From Symsagittifera roscoffensis (taxonomy: Eukaryota > Xenacoelomorpha > Acoela > Convolutidae): DNA of 64,000 bases. The position numbers and the translations under genes are program-made. The stretch spans positions 26,965,649 to 27,029,648 of the forward strand of contig NC_087063.1 of assembly GCF_963678635.1 (NCBI RefSeq), given 5' to 3'. Below, piece after piece: positions 1-9,477 of this stretch. Within the stretch, counting starts at the first letter, position 1. Each line of letters starts with the position of its first letter. Below the pieces are notes generated by a model that was not told where the DNA came from, did no database searches, and worked only from the letters and a program-made list of their open reading frames with translations.

Positions 1-344
1 ATGCAAACATCGTCAGAATAAAAATTTTTTAACAGGCGTAAAACTTTTTTTGGCAAATTAGCGTTTTTCATTTTAAGAAAACGTTCGGAATGAAATAATT
101 ACAAACAAGGGCGTATCTCGGATTTTTTCAAGGAGAAGGGGCGGATTTTCAAAAACTCTTTGAAATTTTTGTCGAAGTTTTCTAGTTCTCTCAAATCACT
201 AAAAAGACCCTGTTTTGACTATTTTTTTTGTGCCGCAGTCAAAATTTTGAAAAAAAAAAACAGGCCAAAAAAGGCGCGCGATTCACCCTCAAAAATATTA
301 TATATTGGCTCTTAAGAAACTTTAAGGGTCAGCTAGTCAAAATT
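1..344. other. AT-rich sequence, no gene seen
   Basis: AT-rich DNA with several A and T homopolymers. No reading frame with recognisable protein similarity and no repeat shared with the rest of the window was seen. Confidence 0.6.
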
Positions 345-544
345 NNNNNNNNNNNNNNNNNNNNNNNNNNNNNNNNNNNNNNNNNNNNNNNNNNNNNNNN
401 NNNNNNNNNNNNNNNNNNNNNNNNNNNNNNNNNNNNNNNNNNNNNNNNNNNNNNNNNNNNNNNNNNNNNNNNNNNNNNNNNNNNNNNNNNNNNNNNNNNN
501 NNNNNNNNNNNNNNNNNNNNNNNNNNNNNNNNNNNNNNNNNNNN
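345..544. other. assembly gap of 200 N
   Basis: Exactly 200 N characters, the usual placeholder for a gap of unknown size. It borders a CT microsatellite, which is probably why assembly failed here. Confidence 0.98.
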
Positions 545-575
<31 letters not shown>

Positions 576-629
576 CTCTCCTCTTCTTTCTCTCTCCGTC
601 TCTCTCTCTCTCTCTCACTCTCACTCTCA

Positions 630-661
<32 letters not shown>

Positions 662-891
662 CTCTCTGTCTTTCCTCCTTCTCCTTTCTTCTCTTTCCAT
701 CTGTCTATCTATCTCTCTCTTTCTTCCCTCTCCGTCTCTCTCTCTCTCTCTCTCTCTCTTCTATCTATCTATCTATCTATCGCTTCTCTCTCTCTCTCTC
801 CTCTCTATCTCTCTCTATCTATCTAACTATCTATCACTTCTCTCTCTCTCTCTCTATCTATCTCTTCTCTCTCCCTTCTCTGTCTATCTAC

Positions 892-942
<51 letters not shown>

Positions 943-981
943 CCAATCTATATATCTAGCTATCTTTTTCTTTCTCTCTCC

Positions 982-1022
<41 letters not shown>

Positions 1023-1122
1023 TCTCTCTCTCTCTCTCTCTGTTTCTCTCTCTCTCTTTCTTGCTTTCTCTCTCTCTTTTTTTCTCTTTCTCTCTTCTTT
1101 TTTTCTCTCTCCGTCTCTGTTC

Positions 1123-1153
<31 letters not shown>

Positions 1154-1180
1154 CTTTGTCTCTATCCCTGATCTAATTCT
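545..1180. repeat. CT and TATC microsatellite block
   Basis: The + strand is almost pure pyrimidine: long (TC)n runs interleaved with (TATC)n runs, the longest TATC stretch lying at about 890-945. The Ser/Leu/Tyr-rich and Arg/Glu-rich frames that can be read through it are by-products of the repeat and are not genes. Confidence 0.95.
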
Positions 1181-1189
1181 CTCTCCTTT

Positions 1190-4112
1190 TAACATGGGAT
1201 CATATGTTACTTAGGGAGGATCAATTTGTATATTTTTGGATCATTAGTTATACTTAGGGATTAGTGGTTAAATAAATGAGCGATTGTTTACGCATAGGGA
1301 CCATTAGTTACACCAAATGGTCATAAATTTCAACTAGGGATCTTTAGAGGTACATAGGGATCATTGATTAAACAGAGATCATTGGTTATACGTGATACGA
1401 AAATATTTGGTTAAGCTATGAAAATAAAACATTGGGTAAATGATTATAAATTTTGTATATAGGAACCATTAGGTATAATTTTTTTATATAGGGATCATTA
1501 GGTATAAAAATTTTACATAGGGATCATTAGGTATAAATTTTTACATAGGGATCATTAGGTATAAAAATTTTACATAGGGATCATTAGGTATAATTATTTT
1601 ACATAGGGATCATTAGGTATAATTTTTTACATAGGGATCATTAGCTATAAAAATTATACATAGGGATCATTAGGTATAAATTTTTTACATAGGGATCATT
1701 AGGTATAAAATTTTTACATAGGGATCATTAGGTATAAAAATTTTACATAGGGATCATTAGGTATAAATATTTACATAGGGATCATTAGGTATAATTATTT
1801 TACATAGGGATCATTAGGTATAATTTTTTTTACATAAGGATCATTAGGTATAAATATTTTACATAGGGATCATTAGGTATAATTATTTTACATAGGGATC
1901 ATTAGGTATAAATTTTTTACATAGGAATCATTATTTATAAATTTTTTACATAGGGATCATTAGGTATAAAAATTTTACATAGGGATCATTAGGTATAAAA
2001 TTTTTACATAGGGATCATTAGGTATAAAAATTTTACATAGGATCATTAGGTATAAAAAATTTTTATAGGGATCATTAGGTATAATTTTTTTACATAGGGA
2101 TCATTAGGTATAAATATTTTACATAGGGATCATTAGGTATAATTATTTTACATAGGGATCAATAGGTATAAAAATTTTACATAGGGATCATTAGGTATAA
2201 TTTTTTTACATAGGGACCATTAGGTATAAATATTTTACATAGGGATCATTAGGTATAAATTTTTTACATAGGGATCATTATGTATAAATTTTTTACATAG
2301 GGATCATTAGGTATAAAATTTTTACATAGGGATCATTAGGTATAAATTTTTTACATAGGGATCATTAGCTATAAAAATTATACATAGGGATCATTAGGTA
2401 TAAATTTTTTACATAGGGATCATTAGGTATAAAATTTTTACATAGGGATCATTAGGTATAAAAATTTTACATAGGGATCATTAGGTATAAATATTTACAT
2501 AGGGATCATTAGGTATAATTATTTTACATAGGGATCATTAGGTATAATTTTTTTACATAAGGATCATTAGGTATAAATATTTTACATAGGGATCATTAGG
2601 TATAATTATTTTACATAGGGATCATTAGGTATAAATTTTTTACATAGGAATCATTATTTATAAATTTTTTACATAGGGATCATTAGGTATAAAAATTTTA
2701 CATAGGGATCATTAGGTATAAAATTTTTACATAGGGATCATTAGGTATAAAAATTTTACATAGGGATCATTAGGTATAAAAATTTTATATAGGGATCATT
2801 AGGTATAAAAATTTTACATAGGGATCATTAGGTATAAATTTTTACATAGGGATCATTAGGTATAAAAATTTTACATAGGGATCATTAGGTATAATTATTT
2901 TACATAGGGATCATTAGGTATAATTTTTTACATAGGGATCATTAGCTATAAAAATTATACATAGGGATCATTAGGTATAAATTTTTTACATAGGGATCAT
3001 TAGGTATAAAATTTTTACATAGGGATCATTAGGTATAAAAATTTTACATAGGGATCATTAGGTATAAATATTTACATAGGGATCATTAGGTATAATTATT
3101 TTACATAGGGATCATTAGGTATAATTTTTTTTACATAAGGATCATTAGGTATAAATATTTTACATAGGGATCATTAGGTATAATTATTTTACATAGGGAT
3201 CATTAGGTATAAATTTTTTACATAGGAATCATTATTTATAAATTTTTTACATAGGGATCATTAGGTATAAAAATTTTACATAGGGATCATTAGGTATAAA
3301 ATTTTTACATAGGGATCATTAGGTATAAAAATTTTACATAGGGATCATTAGGTATAAAAAATTTTTATAGGGATCATTAGGTATAATTTTTTTACATAGG
3401 GATCATTAGGTATAAATATTTTACATAGGGATCATTAGGTATAATTATTTTACATAGGGATCAATAGGTATAAAAATTTTACATAGGGATCATTAGGTAT
3501 AATTTTTTTACATAGGGACCATTAGGTATAAATATTTTACATAGGGATCATTAGGTATAAATTTTTTACATAGGGATCATTATGTATAAATTTTTTACAT
3601 AGGGATCATTAGGTATAAAATTTTTACATAGGGATCATTAGGTATAAATTTTTTACATAGGGATCATTAGGTATAAAAATTTTACATAGGGATCATTAGG
3701 TATAAAAATTTTACATAGGGATCATTAGGTATAATTTTTTTACATAGGGATCATTAGGTATAATTTTTTTACATAGGGATCATTAGGTATATTTTTTTTT
3801 ACATAGGGATCATTAGGTATAAATATTTTACATAGGGATCATTAAGTAAAGAAATTTGAAAAAAAAACTTGAAAAAAAAAACTGAAAAAAAGTTTGAAAA
3901 AAAAAATTGAAAAAAAAATTTGAAAAAAAATTTTTTTTTTGGAAATTTTTGGATGAAAAAATTTTTTTGGAAAAATTTTTACATAGGGATCATTAGGTAT
4001 AAATATTTTACATAGGGATCTTTAGGTATAAATATTTTACATAGGGATCATTAGGTATAAATATTTACATAGGGATCATTAGGTATAATCTATACCCAAT
4101 GATCCCTGTAGG
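1190..4112. repeat. 29-bp satellite array with higher-order structure
   Basis: Some 85-90 tandem copies of a unit of about 29 bp: CATAGGGATCATTAGGTAT followed by an AT tract of about 10 bp that varies between copies. Copies before about 1440 are degenerate (array edge). Variant units recur at long range: the AGCTATA variant lies at 1641, 2365 and 2942, and the AGGAATCATTATTTATA variant near 1923, 2647 and 3224, giving spacings of about 724 and 577 bp. A purine/AT-rich insert (about 3845-3980) interrupts the array. The right edge at about 4090-4125 ends in an inverted half unit (ACCCAATGATCCCTG). No ORF is present. Confidence 0.95.
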
Positions 4113-4900
4113 GATCACCCCCCCCGATCCCAGTGTCGTATATCTATACTACTAATTCTATTCTGAGATTTTTAACATTTTCTGCAATCCGGAGGAAACT
4201 ATACAAATTATGGTTCCCTCGAACGACCCAAAATTAGGTTAATAAGCCGAAATCATTTAGGCCGAAAATTGTTTTATACAAAAAAATTAAAGGAAATACG
4301 AATCAAGGCTAGCAGAATTACAAATTGCAGGAGTAAATGAAAACAAAAACGCAACTACAATAAAAACTGTATACAGCAAAAAATTCTAAGAGACTGCAAC
4401 TAAGCCGACAGAACATAATCAGACAAACAATAAGCCGACATTTTTTTTAAACGAATATTTCCCCGTTTGAAAAAAAAAAACGGTCCTCGTCAGACTCGAA
4501 CTCTTAACCTTTGCCGCCCTAAGCGTATTCGAAACCTTTAGGATGAGTGTGCCGAAGACGCTAAAAAATTTGAATTAATTATGAACTAAGAGATTCTGTA
4601 GAGCAAGTTGTTTAGCCCGAAAAAAGTCTATATTCCGATTTGATAACGCTTGTTACTCGCAAACGTAATTTTTTTTGAAAATATTCAATTCGCTTGAGGA
4701 AAAGAGCTAACCTCCTGGGTTAACGGTGTCCGTGATAATACTACTAATAGCGTAAGGTGGGTTTTTCTTCTGCCCGATTTCTACTAGTTCAAATGCAAAG
4801 AAAGCTACCAGTGGTCAAGCGTAGTTTCATATTACAGCTCCTTCAGTCATGATTCGGATTTTTGAAAAAATATTTGAAAAGGCTCGCGAAAAAAAAATAA
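4113..4900. other. AT-rich sequence, no gene seen
   Basis: AT-rich DNA with no convincing reading frame. On the minus strand around 4480-4530 a tRNA box-B-like string (GTTCGAGTC) is followed by a run of T, but no tRNA cloverleaf could be folded, so no RNA gene is called. Confidence 0.5.
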
Positions 4901-4916
4901 AAAAACTAACTACTCA

Positions 4917-5790
4917 CCGAGTATTCGATTTGCTTGGTCGACTTTCTTTGGTTTCTTCGGTGACCAGCTAGTTTGACTCACAGGCCCTTTAAGTGATTTG
5001 TCCTTCACCACAGTGGAAGACCAGATAAACTTGGCATCTTTCAGGGCCATCCCAGATTTCCTCGAAACCACAATTCAAAATTTAGAAATTAATTTGAAAA
5101 TAAACATGTTTCTAAACTTCTATTTTCGGAATTTTGAAATGAATCATAGTCCTCTCATCCGGCATTTCCGAGTCTTCTATCTGATTGAAACCAATTGTAA
5201 TTTAATTCATCTTGTGATTACTTTGAAATTATGAGTGGTAGGATCAAGTTTATGCCCATTAGAAATCAACGCTGGACCAGTTAGAGTGGAGCTCAATGAT
5301 CACTCATCAAATTAATCACTCATCATCAAGTTTTTTTTCAATCAATTCAGCCATTCACTAACTCGCTGTTTGGCTTTCTCCTCCAAGACTTCGCATCAAC
5401 ATCTATCTCTGAGTCCTCAGAAGACTCACAAATTGGATCCTGGCTTTTCTAACGCTCTTCAATAGCACAAAGAGCCTCCTCAATTGCTGACCTCTCGGTG
5501 ACTCCTTCAGCAGTGTTGGAAGACTTCGAAGCTCCAGATTCGACAATAGAATCATTGTTGCTATTCAACGAAGTATTCATATCTTCTTTCACAAAAAGAT
5601 CAACCGAGTTTAGGAACTGATCTTCATCAGAGTTCTCGTCACCTTCACAGCGCTGACCATTGATAGCTTTTATCGGAGAAGAGGTAGTCTCCGCTAGACG
5701 TGAAATCTCATTTTCAACATCATCATCCAGATCCCATTCACTGGGCGATGTAACAAGTTTGGGCAGCACACTTGCTTTCAGCGAACTCAT
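4917..5790 (-). pseudogene. possible host gene fragment, minus strand
   Basis: An acidic 113-codon frame (5790-5449) starts MSSLKASVLPKLV and is rich in Ser, Asp and Glu. After a TAG at 5449 the same frame stays open for about 30 more codons with similar composition, so the stop may be a mutation. Further along the minus strand, a frame of about 45 codons (5049-4917) starting MALKDAKFIW ends exactly at a GT donor in a good context (CTCG|GTGAGT). This looks like exon structure, but I do not recognise the protein and the pieces cannot be joined with certainty. The 5' side runs into retroelement DNA at about 5887. It may equally be an eroded transposon gene. Confidence 0.3.
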
Positions 5791-5886
5791 TTAAAAACCT
5801 ATAATTGATTCTTGAAACAATAAGTTTAAAATGAACTTTTCTCATAGCATTTAGAACTAACGCAATCAGACGAGCAGGTCAAGGTG

Positions 5887-6185
5887 TGTGCCAGTCGGTC
5901 ATATTTAGAAGTTTGAGAATGCGTTAAAATTGTAAATTCAAACAAACGTTTTCGCACATTTTTGTGCATCTCAGGTTTTAAAAATTCTAAACTATCTGTA
6001 CAAAATGATCAAAGATTATAAAAATTGTCATACACATCATTATATCAAAATTTTTTAAAAAATCAACCAATCAAAACTTTACAAAAATTACTGAAATTAT
6101 GTAACAACTATTATGTAACAATTTTAAACATTTCGTCACAAATTTCTGAGTTTTCACCTTTTTTTTCGGTTAGTATACTGCTTTT
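5887..6185 (-). repeat. LTR-tip fragment and Penelope terminal-repeat copy
   Basis: Positions 5887-5901 match the first 15 bases of the LTRs that bound the palindrome at 44795 and 48878 (TGTGCCAGTCGGTCA). From 5912 to about 6185 the sequence is clearly related, in the same orientation, to 44022-44290, which lies just upstream of the Penelope-like coding region. It is therefore taken as a dispersed Penelope terminal-repeat fragment. On the minus strand it keeps the TGCACA...TGTGCGAAAA hairpin seen in the other copy, but the CTGAAGA box there is shortened to CTGAGA. Confidence 0.6.
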
Positions 6186-6559
6186 AGCCTAATTGTTGTG
6201 ATAATTTATTAAATAGATTTGTTATGTTTTGTGACATTCGACCAGAATGTGCCAAAATGCAATCTCTGCAGTTTAGTCATTTTTAGCAGCGAGCCTTCCG
6301 AGTTAGTGATTTTGGAGGATTAAGAACGTTATTCGAACGATTGAACAAAACGTGAAGGTTGAAGGATTCGGAAATTCCTAAATTTTAAATTTTAGGAGTG
6401 ACCTCGTGGTCTGGGGATACTGAGACCTAGCCATGAGCTCACTATTTCTGCATGTAATTAAGTTAATTTGAGTGTTTTGACCGAAGCCGAAAGCAGTAAC
6501 GTTTTTGTCGACCCGATGTTAGAAAAGACCACCGAAAGTACTGGCTTGGTAGAGACGGT

Positions 6560-6580
6560 GAAAAGCATATAAGGCTCTGT
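6560..6580 (+). promoter_or_regulatory. candidate LTR TATA box
   Basis: GCATATAAGG lies about 336 bp into the LTR and about 90 bp before the conserved TTTTATGGCGCTCCTGGGTG string. In the related LTR of the palindrome a stronger TATAAAAG (45526) lies about 105 bp before the same string. The matching position supports a core promoter at the U3/R boundary; transcription itself is inferred. Confidence 0.45.
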
Positions 6581-7204
6581 TTAGACGTTAGCCAGTCGTC
6601 TTAGGACTTAGTTTTATTTTCCGTCGATATGTATCTTCCGGGCGAATGTTACATACATGTTTTTATGGCGCTCCTGGGTGTTATTCTTTTTAACATCATG
6701 ACCGGCAGAACCGTTAACGAGCACTCCGCGCCGAGCGGATGCTCACATTAACGCCCTTAATAGCCTAAACAGCCGGGGCGGAAGGGTAGTTCGGAACGCG
6801 GAAGCCTTCCGGATTACCGTGAATAGCTTTTTAACCTAGTTAAGACCGAAAATTCACGAACCAGGAAGGGTGGGGGGATTCGCGGTCCCGTCATTTCCTG
6901 AATGGTCCGTGACCAAAAACACTTAAAGATATATATAAAACCAAACAAAAAGTAGTATAGTATCAAAGAAAAACAAAAAAACATAAAAAATAACCAAAAA
7001 AAAACAAAAACAGTAAAAAAGTAAAAAATCAGTAGAAATCATCCCCCAGACAAGATGTGATCCGACCCTCCCCGTTTGTTGTTGATAAATATATTGTTGT
7101 TACAGGCATTTAGATCAGTCAGGATCGTTACGAGCAGTTTTGTAGCCCGTTTGTGAGGCTTGTAATTTAGGGTTATTTGAGCATTTAAGCACGTTAATGG
7201 TAAA

Positions 7205-8630
7205 TTGCGCTCAACCCGGAAGGGTCAGCTGATTTGCGCTCAATTCGGAGGGGTCTTGGGAGAAGACTGATCCGGCAAGCAGTACAAGGAGCAACAAGAA
7301 GGGGCTCAACGACAACAACAATTGACTGTTGGGTGTCGTTAACAAGTTTTGTATCCCTTTTGGTACAAAAATTAAGATAGCAATCTGTGGGGGGCTCGAC
7401 AGTGCTGCACTGTAGTGACCCTTCACCGAACTGCGAATATCCAAGTTAAGCACCTTAATTCGGATATATTAAACAAACCCGGTTAAGATAGAACCGGTTA
7501 AGTTTAGTTCGAGAGTGGTTGGAACTATTTTGGTACCGAAAACCGAAATTTCGTGATTTTTGAGAAAACGAAACACTATAAATTCAGAAATTTTTTTGAA
7601 AATTTTGAGTTAGAACAGTAAAAATAGTTGTTCGGACAACGTCCACTAGTGAATCTACAAGTTTTAAGACCCGCTACCCGAAAGCCTTCCGGGTTGCAGA
7701 GAAATCGAACTTAACGTGTTTGATTTGGTGGATTCATCAATCCGGAGGGGTACAGGTAGCACAGTTTTTCGCAAATTTTTTCAACAAAAGCGTTTTAGAT
7801 CGGGTCTTTTGCATTGAACTAGAAGAGTATAGGCCTTCTGAGCTCGGATCAATAATTTTTAGGTCGAAGGGACCAGATTTGCGGAAAAAGTTAGGCGGAA
7901 CCTATAAGAGAGAATTTTCTTGAGTTTAGAAAAAAGACGTTTTGGTTAATAACTTTGGAACTACTAGGCATATCAACTTGATCTTGGTACCAATAGATCA
8001 GAAATTAGCTGAGCTTACTGATAGGGACAAAACTTTTTGGAAAAGTAAGCTTGAAATTTTTTTGAGATTGTTTTTAGCAAAATTCCTCAATTTGGAAGGG
8101 TACAACCTTCACGTTTTATAAATTTCTTTTAGAAAAGTCCTTTTACCCCTACCAAAAGGTAATAGCGGTTGAATTAAGTAACTTTAGACTGTTCCAGACA
8201 AAAAGGGAAGGCTAGGGGCACAGCAAAACCTTAATCGAGCCGAAGTTAGGCGAGCGATAAGACCCTTCACCGTTAGTGTGAATTGTCAAATGAGAGGCTT
8301 AACTTCAATCAGGAAGGGTCTAGGAAAGTAGTACATACCCTTCCTAGTTAATTGAAAAAGCAAAATTGCATCGGAGAACGTATCCGGAGGGGTATAGTTT
8401 GAAAGATGGAAATCTCCGAAAAGCTACTTTTACCAATCCGGAGGGGTCAAAATTTTTTCAAGTTAGGAGGGGTCCGAATCCGGAGGGGTCTTATAGTTGC
8501 TAATTCGGAGGGGTCCAAATCCGGAGGGGTCTTCTAATAACTAACTCAGAGGGGTCCCAATCCGGAGGGGTCTAGATTTTGTTGATCCGGAAGGGTCCTA
8601 TTTGTGCCAATCCGGAGGGGTATTATTTTA
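7205..8630 (+). repeat. cluster of short AATCCGGAGGGGTC motifs in the LTR
   Basis: At least 12 copies of a 14-bp motif, consensus AATCCGGAGGGGTC with minor changes, occur near 7215, 7240, 7739, 8312, 8387, 8438, 8468, 8478, 8503, 8519, 8548, 8562, 8585 and 8613. Spacing is irregular, from about 9 bp up to several hundred. Related reverse-complement strings (GACCCTTCACCG) occur near 7424 and 8264. The copies are densest at 8387-8625. Irregular spacing with a conserved core suggests a protein-binding or RNA-structure element and not a slippage satellite. Confidence 0.75.
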
Positions 8631-9060
8631 TTAAAGGACTTAGGTAGACGGAAGAAAGACTAAAGTGAGAGGTATTAGGTTATTAGCACACAGGCTAGGA
8701 ATCAGTGACTGCACTGGTAACTTGCCTTTCAATAAGAACCAGACCAAAACAAAACAGGTCCGAGCTCGGATATTCGCGACACTAAGTCTAAACTAAAAAG
8801 AGCGTGATTCATTGGTGTGGATTGTAACATAATACGTTTTGTGAAAAGTGACTGCCCTGAGGATTTTAGTAGGTCTAGCTCGGGCAGTCCGAAGGCAGAT
8901 AGGTAACACAGTACTCGGCGGGTGCAATAGACGCCCACTTGAGAAAATTACTGCCTTCAAAGTTTTGTCTGTTTGGTGCAGCACCGAGCAGGGAAAGCTT
9001 TTTCTTTAAAAGACAAGTTCGACTATTGTACTACGACAGACTAAAAGTACACTACACATA

Positions 9061-9477
9061 CGTTTTTTTCATACAGGCATTAATATTCTGTCATTATATA
9101 TTTTTTTGTTTTTGATTTTAAATCAACGTAAACTGTGCTTGATTGGGTAGTGAGTACACTATCTTTTAAATTGACTGATAACATCATATTGTGCTAGTTT
9201 TCAAATCTTACGACCGATAATCGGTTAGTGTGAATAAATTTTATACAAACTGTACTCTGATAACCTACAGGGATTCGTGGTCACTATTTAATAGAATCCT
9301 GTGAAACTTATTGTGTTGTGTCATTATTATTGTTAATAAAACTATAAGGTCACTAGCAATCGAGTTAAGTGTATAGGCATCAAGAAGTGATAAATAGAGA
9401 ATGAGTCTAGACAAGTCAAGGATACCAAAAATAGGTAAAAGCTCTAGGAAATTCATACCTGAGGAGCAAAGAAAAAG
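9061..9477 (+). other. leader before gag, with short upstream ORF
   Basis: AT-rich and non-coding for the most part. A 26-codon upstream ORF (9401-9481, starts MSLDKSRIPK) ends in a TGA that overlaps the gag ATG as ATGA. A possible 5' splice site, ATAG|GTAAAA, lies at about 9432. No primer-binding site was identified. Confidence 0.4.

Larger units (their letters stand above)
6230..9060 (+). repeat. 5' LTR (right edge uncertain)
   Basis: The left edge is set by the match to 30055. The first 175 bp are near-identical to the right LTR. Another stretch (7684-7745) matches 30446-30505, so the right copy has internal deletions relative to this one. A conserved string (TTTTATGGCGCTCCTGGGTG at 6661) is shared with both arms of the 44795-48878 palindrome, showing that the LTRs of the two subfamilies are related. 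The right edge is a guess: I found no clear CA end followed by a tRNA-complementary primer site before gag. The long R/U5-like part holds many copies of a short AATCCGGAGGGGTC motif. Confidence 0.6.

Noticed and set aside
228..959. Long Ser/Leu-rich and Arg/Glu-rich frames on both strands
   Set aside because: They run through an N gap and (TC)n/(TATC)n microsatellites; composition is fully explained by the repeats.
4470..4570. tRNA-like gene on the minus strand (GTTCGAGTC followed by a T run)
   Set aside because: Only a box-B-like string and a T stretch fit; T-stem, anticodon stem and acceptor stem do not pair.
9060..9240. tRNA primer-binding site downstream of the 5' LTR
   Set aside because: No convincing TGG-starting stretch complementary to a tRNA 3' end could be placed, so the LTR right edge is left open.
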